A stretch of 45,572 nt of DNA from Bacteroidaceae bacterium (GTDB taxonomy: Bacteria > Bacteroidota > Bacteroidia > Bacteroidales > Bacteroidaceae), in contig JAFQVS010000036.1 in assembly GCA_017407905.1 (NCBI GenBank), positions 1 to 45,572 on the forward strand, in the 5' to 3' direction. Made by a program: the position numbers and the translations under genes. Below, piece after piece: positions 18,537-26,048 of this stretch. Numbering within the stretch: the stretch's first letter is position 1; every line of letters starts with the position of its first letter. The notes beneath the pieces are model-generated. The model saw only the letters and a list, made by a program, of their open reading frames with translations. It was not told where the DNA came from and ran no database searches.

Positions 18537-19508
18537 ATGAAATTAAGCATCATAGTCCCGGTATATAAAGTCAGACGACACCTGCAAAACTGCATAGAGA
18601 GCATTTTGCAGCAAACATACACCGACTACGAGCTTATCCTCGTCGATGACGGCTCGCCCGACAACTGCGGAGCAATCTGCGACCGTTACGCCCAAGAGTG
18701 CGACAAAGTGCGCGTAATACACAAGAAGAACGGCGGCCTCTCCTCGGCCCGCAACGCCGGCCTTGCAGCCGCACAAGGCGAGTATATAACCTTTGTCGAT
18801 GGAGACGACACAATAGCCTCGGGCACATACTACTACAATATGCGCATACTCTGCTCGAACCCCGACATTGACATACTCGAATACCCCGTAATCGAGCACT
18901 ACGAATCGCCCGGCAGCAACATAATATCCTTCGCGCCACAAAAGATAACCGGCAGCGAGAACATATTCACCGATTGGATAAAGCGCAAAGGCTACGAGCA
19001 CAGCTACGCCTGCAACAAAATATACCGTTCCGAGCTATTCTTCTTCATCCGCTACCCCGAGGGCGAAGTCTTTGAGGACACAATGGTAACCCCCACCCTC
19101 ATCGAGAGCAGCCGCACAGTCTATTACTCGGACGCAGGCTTCTACTACTACTACGACCACGACGGCAGCATCTCGAACAGCTACTCATTTGCCACCCAAC
19201 AATTCCGCTACAAGAACCTCGTCAACCTATACAAAAAAGTAAAGCACGAGTACAAGATGGAGCCCGAGAGCCACGACATACTCTTCCGCGCCCTCGACAA
19301 CCTCACCGACCTTCTGCGTTGCAGCGACGGCAACAAACAACAGCGTCAGTCAGCCTGCACCCTGCTCAAAGACGAGCGCATCGACCTAAAAACCCTCTAC
19401 AAAAAAGAGATACCCTTACGCACAAAAATCAAATACACCCCATTCGCCCTCTTCGGAGCCTCTGTCCACAGCCGCCTCTACGCAATGATACACAAGAAAC
19501 TATGCTAA
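18537..19508 (+). CDS. Family 2 glycosyltransferase (first of three)
   Basis: The start is placed at the ATG at 18537, giving 323 residues beginning MKLSIIVPVYKV, the canonical GT2 N-terminus; the open frame upstream has no GT2 similarity and crosses the promoter. GT-A landmarks are VDDGSPDNCG (Asp37-Asp38) for nucleotide-sugar binding, NGGLSSARNAGL (65-76), and the metal-binding FVDGDD (86-91). A C-terminal tail follows. It transfers a sugar from a nucleotide donor to a growing glycan at the cytoplasmic membrane face. It opens a three-gene operon divergent from the flippase. Donor and acceptor are unknown. Confidence 0.92.
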   Translation: MKLSIIVPVYKVRRHLQNCIESILQQTYTDYELILVDDGSPDNCGAICDRYAQECDKVRVIHKKNGGLSSARNAGLAAAQGEYITFVDGDDTIASGTYYYNMRILCSNPDIDILEYPVIEHYESPGSNIISFAPQKITGSENIFTDWIKRKGYEHSYACNKIYRSELFFFIRYPEGEVFEDTMVTPTLIESSRTVYYSDAGFYYYYDHDGSISNSYSFATQQFRYKNLVNLYKKVKHEYKMEPESHDILFRALDNLTDLLRCSDGNKQQRQSACTLLKDERIDLKTLYKKEIPLRTKIKYTPFALFGASVHSRLYAMIHKKLC

Positions 19509-19520
19509 AAAACAGCAGCG

Positions 19521-20525
19521 ATGATATTCCTATCAATAGTAATACCGCACTACAATCTGCCACGCGAGCTTCTGAGCCGTTGCGTGCAAAGCATTGTAGA
19601 GCAAGAGATTGCGCCCGACAGCTACGAGATAATAGTCGTTGACGACGGCTCCGCCGTCGCCCCCCTGTGGCTGCCCGAAGCCTTCCCCACACACAATATC
19701 ACAGTACTGCAATCGCCCCACGCAGGCCCCGGAGCCGCCCGCAACAAAGGCCTCGCCGAAGCCCGCGGCCGCTACATACAATTCATCGACGCCGACGACT
19801 GTCTGCGTCCCAAGAGCCTCGCCCCCTGCCTCGAAATAATCCGCAACGAGCAACCACAAATATTCCGCTTCCACTATCAAATATGCACCGACGAGCAGAG
19901 CACCCTCACACCCCTCCCCGCCTCGACAATAAAGACAAGCAACACCATAAGCGGCGCCCTCTATATGGCCGAGAATAACCTCTCGGGCAGCCCCTGCACC
20001 TACATATTCGAGCGCAGCGCAGCCCTTCGATACAACATACTCTTTACCACCAACGTCTATCACGAGGACGAAGAGTTTAACACCAAGCTACACTATCACG
20101 CCACAAGCCTCATCGACAGCAACGCAATAATATACAACTACTGCCTTCGCCCCGAGTCAATAACATCAAACAGCAACGAAAAATTTGAAGAAAAAAGGCT
20201 CGACGACCTCTTCGGCCTGCTCGGACGTCTCACAGAATTTAGCCGCCGGCAACAGCCCACAAGCAACAAGATACAGCGTCGAGCCCTCAAGCGCAAAATA
20301 ACGATGCTCACCGTCGATACAATCCTCAACCTACTCTACAACAACAAGAGCGCCAAGCAGATACACGCTCTGTGCAACACCCGCCTGCGCCCCATAGGAT
20401 TGTATCCCCTCGGGCACCTTACCCACAGCCTTAAATACATCCTTTTCCGCCCTCTGGCCAACAGCCTGATAGGGCTCTACATCCTGCGCCTCATCACCCC
20501 AAGAAAAAAACCCCTCAAGCGATGA
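19521..20525 (+). CDS. Family 2 glycosyltransferase (second of three)
   Basis: The 334-residue protein starts MIFLSIVIPHYNLPRE, with VVDDGS (Asp41-Asp42), PGAARNKGLAEARG (70-83) and the DADD motif FIDADDC (89-94). It shares the fold of the preceding gene but is clearly divergent, so it likely adds a different sugar. It begins 12 bases after the first glycosyltransferase stop, and its own stop overlaps the next start (ATGA). The C-terminus is basic (PRKKPLKR) with a hydrophobic stretch before it, consistent with membrane association. Substrates cannot be read from the sequence. Confidence 0.92.
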   Translation: MIFLSIVIPHYNLPRELLSRCVQSIVEQEIAPDSYEIIVVDDGSAVAPLWLPEAFPTHNITVLQSPHAGPGAARNKGLAEARGRYIQFIDADDCLRPKSLAPCLEIIRNEQPQIFRFHYQICTDEQSTLTPLPASTIKTSNTISGALYMAENNLSGSPCTYIFERSAALRYNILFTTNVYHEDEEFNTKLHYHATSLIDSNAIIYNYCLRPESITSNSNEKFEEKRLDDLFGLLGRLTEFSRRQQPTSNKIQRRALKRKITMLTVDTILNLLYNNKSAKQIHALCNTRLRPIGLYPLGHLTHSLKYILFRPLANSLIGLYILRLITPRKKPLKR

Positions 20526-21622
20526 AAATACTACTCATAGGCGAATACAGCAACGTCCATTGGACCCTCGCCGAGGGGCTGCGCAGTTTGGGGCACACCG
20601 TCTGCGTAGTAAGCAACGGCGACTTTTGGAAAAACTACCGCCGCGACATCTCCCTCGTGCGCCGATACACCAAGATAGGCGGCCTGCAATACCTGTTAAA
20701 AACCCTCTGCATCCTACCCCGACTACGCGGCTACGACATTGTGCAACTAATAAACCCAATGTTCCTCGAACTAAAAGCCGAGCGCCTCGGCCCCATCTAC
20801 CGCTACCTGCGCCGCCACAACAAAAAAATCTTCCTCGGCGCATTCGGGATGGACGCCTATTGGGTCGATTGCGCCACCGCCCGTCCCCCCGTGTTCCGCT
20901 ACTCCGACTTTAACATCGGCACAAAAGAGATAACCAACGACTACACACGCCAACAGACAGCCGATTGGCAAGACACCCCAAAAGCCCGTCTTAACCACCT
21001 TATCGCCGACGACTGCAACGGCATAATAGCAGGAATGTACGAGTATCACACAGCCTATAAAGAGAAGCACGCCCCGAAACTCACCTACATTCCCTTCCCC
21101 ATCACCCCCGAGCCTCAGAGCAACCTCCACACCTACGACAGCAGCCGCAAAGTACGCTTTTTCATCGGCATACAAAAGAGCCGCAGCATATACAAAGGCA
21201 CCGACATAATGCTACGCGCCCTCGAACGCCTACACGCCGACTACCCCGACGAATGCGAGATACTGAAAGCCCAGAATATCCCATTCGCCCAATACAGCAA
21301 AATGGTCGAAGATTGCGACATTCTCCTCGACCAGCTCTACGGCTACTCACCCGGAATGAACGCCCTGCTGGCCCTCTCCAAAGGCAAAATAGTAGTAGGC
21401 GGCGCCGAAGAAGAGTGCTACCAAATTTTAGGCGAGAGCGAGCTGCGCCCGATGGTCAACGTCGTCCCCGACGAACAAGACGTATATAACAAACTGCGCG
21501 AGCTTCTCCTGCACAAAGAGCGCATCGCCATAATGCAGCGGCAGAGCCTCCTCCTCATAGAGCGCCACCACCGTCCACAAAAAGTTGCCCGCGAATATTT
21601 AGACTTTTGGGCAAGCAGATAA
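20522..21622 (+). CDS. Glycosyltransferase, GT4/GT-B-like
   Basis: The 366-residue protein starts MKILLIGEYSNVHWTLAEGL, a GT-B-like Rossmann N-terminus with an early glycine and His. The C-terminal half carries FIGIQKSRSIYKGTDIML (about 205-222), the typical GT4 segment where the second domain begins. It also has SPGMNALLALSKGKIVVGG (about 280-298), which replaces the usual E-x7-E loop region. The match to standard GT4 enzymes is partial, so an atypical GT-B family is also possible. It completes the operon with the two GT2 enzymes through an ATGA overlap, and a terminator follows immediately. Confidence 0.75.
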   Translation: MKILLIGEYSNVHWTLAEGLRSLGHTVCVVSNGDFWKNYRRDISLVRRYTKIGGLQYLLKTLCILPRLRGYDIVQLINPMFLELKAERLGPIYRYLRRHNKKIFLGAFGMDAYWVDCATARPPVFRYSDFNIGTKEITNDYTRQQTADWQDTPKARLNHLIADDCNGIIAGMYEYHTAYKEKHAPKLTYIPFPITPEPQSNLHTYDSSRKVRFFIGIQKSRSIYKGTDIMLRALERLHADYPDECEILKAQNIPFAQYSKMVEDCDILLDQLYGYSPGMNALLALSKGKIVVGGAEEECYQILGESELRPMVNVVPDEQDVYNKLRELLLHKERIAIMQRQSLLLIERHHRPQKVAREYLDFWASR

Positions 21623-21667
21623 AAAAACAGCCGACACAGATTCTTCATCTGAGCCGGCTGTTTTTTT
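21621..21667 (+). terminator. Intrinsic terminator of the glycosyltransferase operon
   Basis: Arms AAAAAAACAGCCG (21621-21633) and CGGCTGTTTTTTT (21655-21667) pair perfectly, with further partial pairing inside. A run of seven T follows on the plus strand. The stem starts at the last base of the stop region of the third glycosyltransferase. Confidence 0.85.
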
Positions 21668-21881
21668 AGGGGAGAAAAATCACAAAATTAAGGAGCCCTT
21701 TAAAATTCACCTTGCCATTGTCCGAGAATTGTTTTTAAGCAAATTCCACTACTGTAAACACAGAGAACAGCCATCCATTTTCAAATTTAATAATTGACAA
21801 AACAAACAAAAACAAGCCCGAAACAAAACTTTCGCTCCTTTAATATATCTTTTTACAATAAATTTAAACAGTTTCTAAAAA

Positions 21882-23165
21882 TCAAAGAATAAATTTCAGC
21901 AAGAAGAAAGCCGCCAAAATATACATTCCCACACTCACCTTCTTATACTTTCCACTCAACAGATTGATGAAAATATACGACAAATGTCCCAGCACAATAC
22001 CATCCGAGATACTATAACACAAAGGCATAAACAGAATACAGATAAACGCAGGAATCGCCTCGGAATAATCCGAGAAATTCACATTAAGCACCGAGCCCAT
22101 CATCATCAATCCCACAAGCACAAGCACCGGTGTCGTAGCCGCCGCCGGGATAGCCAAAAACAGAGGCGAGAGGAACAGCGCCAGCAAGAAGAAGACACCC
22201 GTGGTAAACGCCGTCAATCCGCTACGTCCACCCTCGTTCACACCCGCAGCACTCTCGACATACACCGCCACAGTACTTGTCCCCATCATAGCACCAACCG
22301 CAGTCGATACAGAATCCACCACAAACACCTCCTTGAGGCGTGGGATTTTACCATCCTTCACCATTCCCGCACGCTCGGTAACACCAATCACCGTGCCAAT
22401 GCAATCGAATAAATCGACAAAAAGGAAAGTAAAGACAATCACCAACATATCCTTAGTGAAAATATTATTCCACTCGAACTGCATAAAAATAGGTTCGATG
22501 CTGGGCGGCACACTCACCACCCCGTCAAACTGAGTAACCCCAAGAGGAATACCCAAAAGCGTAGTTGCAAGAATACCAAAGAGCAGAGCACCCTTAACAT
22601 TCTTAACCAGCAAGATAGAAGTAACAGCAATACCAATCACACCCAAGAGTGCCGAGCCCTTAGTAATATCGCCCAAGCTCACCAGCGTAGCCTCATTATT
22701 CACAATAATATCCGCACTCTTCAGGCCAATAAAAGCGATATAAAGTCCAATACCCGCACTAATAGCCTTTTTCAGCGTATCGGGCAACACATCCACAATC
22801 TTCTCGCGCAGATTAGTTACCGTCAGCAGAATAAACAAAAGTCCCTCGAGGAACACCGCCGTCAGCGCAAACTGCCACGAATAACCCATTACAATACACA
22901 CCGTATAGGCAAAGAAAGCATTAAGCCCCATACCCGGAGCAAGCGCCAAAGGCAATTTCGCATAAAGCCCCATAAAAATAGTGGAGATACCCGCCATTAT
23001 CACAGTAGTAGTAAACAGCGCCCCCTTATCCATCCCCGTCTCGCCGAGGATATTAGGATTCACAGCCAAAATATAGGCCATAGTCAAGAAAGTAGTCAAT
23101 CCCGCCATAACCTCTGTACGCACAGTCGTCTCCTTAGGATTGTAACCAAACAATTTTGTCAGCAT
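21882..23165 (-). CDS. NCS2-family nucleobase permease (AzgA/PbuG-like)
   Basis: The 427-residue polytopic membrane protein has the AzgA-type N-terminus (FGYNPKETTVRTEVMAGLTTFLTMAYIL). That string marks residues 6-33; the key elements are the RTEVMAGLTTF and AYI parts. Family landmarks are NPNILGETGMDKGA, APGMGLNAFFAY (about 95-106) and TSTVAVYVESAAGVNEGGRSGLTA (core ESAAGVNEGGRSG near 290-302). These are typical of proton-driven hypoxanthine/guanine/adenine importers. It acts in the inner membrane for purine salvage. A promoter lies about 50 bases upstream and the leader is too short for a purine riboswitch. The exact base transported is not certain. Confidence 0.93.
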   Translation of the reverse strand: MLTKLFGYNPKETTVRTEVMAGLTTFLTMAYILAVNPNILGETGMDKGALFTTTVIMAGISTIFMGLYAKLPLALAPGMGLNAFFAYTVCIVMGYSWQFALTAVFLEGLLFILLTVTNLREKIVDVLPDTLKKAISAGIGLYIAFIGLKSADIIVNNEATLVSLGDITKGSALLGVIGIAVTSILLVKNVKGALLFGILATTLLGIPLGVTQFDGVVSVPPSIEPIFMQFEWNNIFTKDMLVIVFTFLFVDLFDCIGTVIGVTERAGMVKDGKIPRLKEVFVVDSVSTAVGAMMGTSTVAVYVESAAGVNEGGRSGLTAFTTGVFFLLALFLSPLFLAIPAAATTPVLVLVGLMMMGSVLNVNFSDYSEAIPAFICILFMPLCYSISDGIVLGHLSYIFINLLSGKYKKVSVGMYILAAFFLLKFIL

Positions 23166-23210
23166 AAATTACAGATTTAATATCTCTTTAGTTTTTTTCG
23201 GAAGTTTATG

Positions 23211-23242
23211 CAATATTACTAAAAAACAGTCAGAAACCCAAA
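23211..23242 (-). promoter_or_regulatory. Promoter of the NCS2 permease gene
   Basis: On the minus strand TTTG (23242-23239) is followed after 20 bases by TAATATTG (23218-23211), one mismatch from TAnnTTTG. It lies about 50 bases upstream of the ATG at 23165. Confidence 0.5.
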
Positions 23243-23278
23243 GAATTAGAAAAAATAGTTACAGTGATATTAAGAGAC

Positions 23279-23306
23279 AAAAAAAATTAGAACCTCAGAG
23301 GGTCCT
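23279..23306 (-). terminator. Terminator of the tRNA operon
   Basis: On the minus strand AGGACC (23306-23301) pairs with GGTTCT (23294-23289) across a 6-base loop, with one G-T pair. It is followed by AA and eight T (23286-23279). It lies 9 bases after the 3' end of the last tRNA-Glu. Confidence 0.7.
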
Positions 23307-23314
23307 AACCGAAG

Positions 23315-23386
23315 TAGCGCCTACGGGAATCGAACCCGTGTTCCATGCGTGAGAGGCATGTGTCCTAGCCACTAGACGAAAGCGCC
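23315..23386 (-). tRNA. tRNA-Glu (CTC), second copy
   Basis: The 72-base sequence folds as a cloverleaf. The 7-base anticodon loop CTCTCAC has anticodon CTC (reads GAG). The T arm is ACGGG-TTCGAAT-CCCGT. The acceptor stem has a G-T first pair and A as discriminator base; CCA is not encoded. It is identical over its full length to the copy at 23420-23491 and is last in the operon. Confidence 0.95.
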
Positions 23387-23419
23387 ATATTATATTTCGA
23401 GATAACATTCTACTTTTTG

Positions 23420-23491
23420 TAGCGCCTACGGGAATCGAACCCGTGTTCCATGCGTGAGAGGCATGTGTCCTAGCCACTAGACGAAAGCGCC
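23420..23491 (-). tRNA. tRNA-Glu (CTC), first copy
   Basis: Identical in all 72 bases to the copy at 23315-23386, with anticodon CTC and a standard T arm. The two copies are separated by 33 bases, which suggests recent tandem duplication or gene conversion. Confidence 0.95.
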
Positions 23492-23510
23492 ATTATCTCT
23501 TGCAAAATAG

Positions 23511-23600
23511 TGGCGGAAGCTGGGGGATTCGAACCCCCGGTACGGTAACCCGTACGGCAGTTTAGCAAACTGCTGGTTTCAGCCACTCACCCAAACTTCC
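23511..23600 (-). tRNA. tRNA-Ser (GCT)
   Basis: A 90-base tRNA including an encoded CCA end (23513-23511). The anticodon loop TTGCTAA carries GCT (reads AGC/AGT). A long variable arm (CGTACGGG / CCGTACC region) identifies a class II tRNA-Ser. It is the first gene of the Ser-Glu-Glu operon; the Glu copies downstream lack an encoded CCA. Confidence 0.96.
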
Positions 23601-23632
23601 GTTGAAAGTGCTTCAACCCTTATTTTGCGTTG

Positions 23633-23664
23633 CAAAGGTAGAGTTTATTTTTGAACCCTGCAAA
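23633..23664 (-). promoter_or_regulatory. Promoter of the tRNA operon
   Basis: TTTG (23664-23661) and TACCTTTG (23640-23633) on the minus strand are separated by exactly 20 bases, a full match to TTTG-N20-TAnnTTTG. It ends 32 bases before the first base of tRNA-Ser. Confidence 0.85.
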
Positions 23665-23778
23665 TTTTAGAGCAATTATTTTTCAAAAAAATCAAATTTT
23701 TCTCAAAAAAAGAGCATCAGAGCCTCTTGTACGGATGCAAAACCACTCTCCACGATGGCAAAGCCCCGCTCCACCAAC

Positions 23779-23828
23779 AAAAAAAATGCGCACCCCACGG
23801 CAGAGAAATTACCGTCGGACGCGCGCAT
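23779..23828 (-). terminator. Intrinsic terminator after nadC
   Basis: On the minus strand ATGCGC (23828-23823) and ACGG pair with CCGT and GCGCAT (23791-23786) in an interrupted stem, followed by a run of T (23786-23779). It begins 17 bases beyond the nadC stop. Confidence 0.75.
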
Positions 23829-23845
23829 ATAATATAAGGATTCTA

Positions 23846-24697
23846 CTATTTAACAGCCTTAAAGCTCATATCAAGCCCCTTTACCGAGTGCGTGAGAGCA
23901 CCCACCGAGATAAAATCGACACCACAGAGAGCATAGTCGCGCAGAGTATCGAACGTAATTCCGCCCGACGACTCAGTCTCGTAGCGTCCGGCAACCATCT
24001 CGACAGCCTTGCGTGTAACCTCGGGGCTGAAATTATCGAACATAATGCGCTGAACTCCGCCGAGGTCGAGCACCTGCTGAAGCTCGTCGAGGCTGCGCAC
24101 CTCAATCTCAATCTTAAGGTCTTTTCCCTTCTCCTTACAATACTCCTGAGCCCTTATGATGGCCTTTTGTATTCCCCCGGCAAAATCGACGTGATTATCC
24201 TTGAGCAGAATCATATCAAACAGACCTATACGATGATTAGTACCGCCGCCGATGCGTACTGCCTCCTTTTCCATTATGCGCATACCGGGAGTAGTCTTTC
24301 TTGTGTCGAGCACGCGGGTATTTGTACCCTCGAGCCGGCGCACGTAGCGGCGTGTCATTGTGGCAATGCCGCTCATACGCTGCATCACATTCAGCATCAG
24401 ACGCTCTGTTTGCAGAAGCGAGCGCACGCTGCCCGTTACATACATTGCAATATCACCCTTTTTAACCTCGGCACCATCCTCGATGAGTACCTCGACCTGC
24501 AACGAGGGGTCGAAACGATGAAAAATGCGCAACGCCATTTCTACGCCCGCAAGCACACCATCCTCTTTTATAAGAAGCATATTCTTGCCCATCGCATCGG
24601 CAGGAATAGAAGAGAGTGTCGTGTGGTCGCCGTCGCCAATATCCTCGGCAAATGCAAGGTCAATAAGTCTCTCAATAAGTTCGTCCTTAATATCCAT
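23846..24697 (-). CDS. nadC: Nicotinate-nucleotide pyrophosphorylase (quinolinate phosphoribosyltransferase)
   Basis: The 283-residue protein is the usual length. It has the N-terminal AFAEDIGDGDHTT element, VLDTRKTTPGMR (about 135-146) with the catalytic/substrate-binding Arg and Lys, RIGGGTNHRIGLFDMILLKDNH (core GGGTNHR and LLKDNH, about 154-175), and the C-terminal ESSGGI barrel motif. It converts quinolinate and PRPP to nicotinate mononucleotide in the cytoplasm as part of de novo NAD synthesis. It is divergent from rlmH with a promoter at 24732-24763 and its own terminator, so it is probably monocistronic. The other de novo genes, nadA and nadB, are not in the window. Confidence 0.97.
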   Translation of the reverse strand: MDIKDELIERLIDLAFAEDIGDGDHTTLSSIPADAMGKNMLLIKEDGVLAGVEMALRIFHRFDPSLQVEVLIEDGAEVKKGDIAMYVTGSVRSLLQTERLMLNVMQRMSGIATMTRRYVRRLEGTNTRVLDTRKTTPGMRIMEKEAVRIGGGTNHRIGLFDMILLKDNHVDFAGGIQKAIIRAQEYCKEKGKDLKIEIEVRSLDELQQVLDLGGVQRIMFDNFSPEVTRKAVEMVAGRYETESSGGITFDTLRDYALCGVDFISVGALTHSVKGLDMSFKAVK

Positions 24698-24731
24698 AGT
24701 AGTACAAATTAAAAATTTTCCAATTTATCTG

Positions 24732-24763
24732 CGAAGATAAATAAATATGAGCACCGAAGCAAA
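24732..24763 (-). promoter_or_regulatory. Promoter of nadC
   Basis: TTTG (24763-24760) is followed after 20 bases by TATCTTCG (24739-24732) on the minus strand, about 35 bases before the nadC ATG. The -7 box is part of a small palindrome (TTATCT-GCGA-AGATAA), which could allow operator binding. Confidence 0.65.
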
Positions 24764-24783
24764 CACAATCGCGCTTTTTTCAC

Positions 24784-24791
24784 TATCTTCG
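24784..24791 (+). promoter_or_regulatory. -7 box of the rlmH operon
   Basis: TATCTTCG lies 35 bases before the rlmH ATG. There is no TTTG at the expected distance, only a T-run (24775-24780) nearer. Together with 24732-24763 it forms the divergent nadC/rlmH promoter region. Confidence 0.5.
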
Positions 24792-24826
24792 CGCCGAAAG
24801 AAAACAAAGAAAGAGAGCCGAAGAAT

Positions 24827-25300
24827 ATGAAAATCACCCTTTTGGTCGTAGGCCGCACGGTCGATAATAACATCACCGCAGGAATTTCGGATTACGTGAA
24901 GCGTCTGAGCCACTTTGCGCAATTCGACATTGAGGTTATCCCCGAGCTCAAGAACGCCCGCAAACTAAGCGAGGCGCAACAAAAAGAGCAAGAGGGCGAG
25001 CTCATTCTAAAGTCGCTTGTCGCGGGCGACTACGTAGTGCTTCTTGACGAGGGCGGACGCGAGTTTCGCAGCACCGAGTTTGCCGCGTGGATTGAGCACA
25101 AGCAGAATATCTCGACGCGTCGTTTGGTCTTTGTCGTCGGGGGGCCCTACGGATTCTCGCCGAGGGTCTATTCGGCAGCTGCCGAGAAGCTGTCGCTCTC
25201 GCGTATGACCTTCTCGCATCAGATGATACGCCTGCTCTTTGTCGAGCAGCTCTACCGCGCCTACACAATCATCAACCATCTGCCCTACCACCATGAATAG
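24827..25300 (+). CDS. rlmH: 23S rRNA (pseudouridine1915-N3)-methyltransferase
   Basis: The 157-residue protein is the standard RlmH length. SPOUT-fold landmarks are MKITLLVVGRT at the start, YVVLLDEGGREFRSTEFA in the middle (core LLDEGG near 66-71), VFVVGGPYGFSP (SAM-binding knot loop, about 103-114) and the C-terminal LSLSRMTFSHQMIRLLFVEQLYRA segment (core FSHQMIR). It methylates pseudouridine 1915 of 23S rRNA in the assembled ribosome. The start of the next gene lies inside its last codons, so the two are probably cotranslated. The nadC-rlmH divergent arrangement is a common gene neighbourhood in Bacteroidota, to my knowledge. Confidence 0.97.
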   Translation: MKITLLVVGRTVDNNITAGISDYVKRLSHFAQFDIEVIPELKNARKLSEAQQKEQEGELILKSLVAGDYVVLLDEGGREFRSTEFAAWIEHKQNISTRRLVFVVGGPYGFSPRVYSAAAEKLSLSRMTFSHQMIRLLFVEQLYRAYTIINHLPYHHE

Positions 25301-26039
25301 TCTGCGAACAGCGCTCATTGCGATGCTTTTCCTATGCTTGGGAGCATCGGCACAAGACACACTGCGCATAATGAGCTATAATATAAGAAATTGTCGGGGA
25401 ATAGACGGAGTGTGCGACATTCGGCGCACTGCCGATATTATAAAAAAGTCGCGTGCCGATATTATCGCCCTGCAAGAGGTTGACAGCGCCACCCGACGCA
25501 GCGGCGGAATATTCATCGCCGACACCCTTGCCACGCTGTGCAATATGCGCGCCTGCTTCTCGGCGGCCATTGAGTACGACGGCGGAAAGTACGGCGTTGC
25601 CATTCTGAGCAAAGAGCCTCCCGCAGCCACCCGCAGCATCGCGCTTCCGGGACACGAGGAGCCTCGCACACTGCTGTTGGCCGAGTTTGAGCGCCTGAGA
25701 TTCGCCTGCACACACCTCTCGCTCAACGCCGACGACCGCCTCGCCTCGCTCGCCATCATCGACAGCACGGCAAAAGCCTGCGCCCAGCCCTTCATCGTGG
25801 CCGGCGACCTTAACGACCATCCGCAGTCGCCGTTCATAAAGATTATGCTCACAAATTGGTTGCTTCTATCGCCCGCCGACCACCCCACCTTCCCCGCCGA
25901 CCGGCCCACGGCAACAATAGACTATATTGCCACGCTGCACGATAAGGCGCAGAGCATAAGAGTGTCAGATACAAGAGTGCTTGACGAGCCCGCGGCATCC
26001 GACCACCGCCCCATCCTTACGACAATCATAGTCGAGTAG
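25293..26039 (+). CDS. Exported endonuclease/exonuclease/phosphatase (EEP) family protein
   Basis: Start 25293 is chosen because it begins a signal peptide (NSLRTALIAMLFLCLGASAQ) and overlaps the rlmH stop by 8 bases; an in-frame upstream start would remove the signal position. The 248-residue protein has all four EEP motifs: MSYNIRN, LQEVDSATRRSGG, VAGDLNDHP and the terminal SDHRPI. These provide the metal-binding Asn, Glu, Asp-Asn and the catalytic Asp-His, so an active metal-dependent phosphodiesterase or nuclease is expected in the periplasm. The substrate (DNA, sphingomyelin-like lipid, inositol phosphate) cannot be decided. It ends 9 bases from the convergent next gene, without a visible terminator. 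Confidence 0.9.
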   Translation: MNSLRTALIAMLFLCLGASAQDTLRIMSYNIRNCRGIDGVCDIRRTADIIKKSRADIIALQEVDSATRRSGGIFIADTLATLCNMRACFSAAIEYDGGKYGVAILSKEPPAATRSIALPGHEEPRTLLLAEFERLRFACTHLSLNADDRLASLAIIDSTAKACAQPFIVAGDLNDHPQSPFIKIMLTNWLLLSPADHPTFPADRPTATIDYIATLHDKAQSIRVSDTRVLDEPAASDHRPILTTIIVE

Positions 26040-26048
26040 CCGCTTTAC

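Noticed and set aside
23165..23242. Purine riboswitch before the NCS2 permease
   Set aside because: The leader between promoter and ATG is only about 45 bases, too short for a purine aptamer, and no fold of that type was seen.
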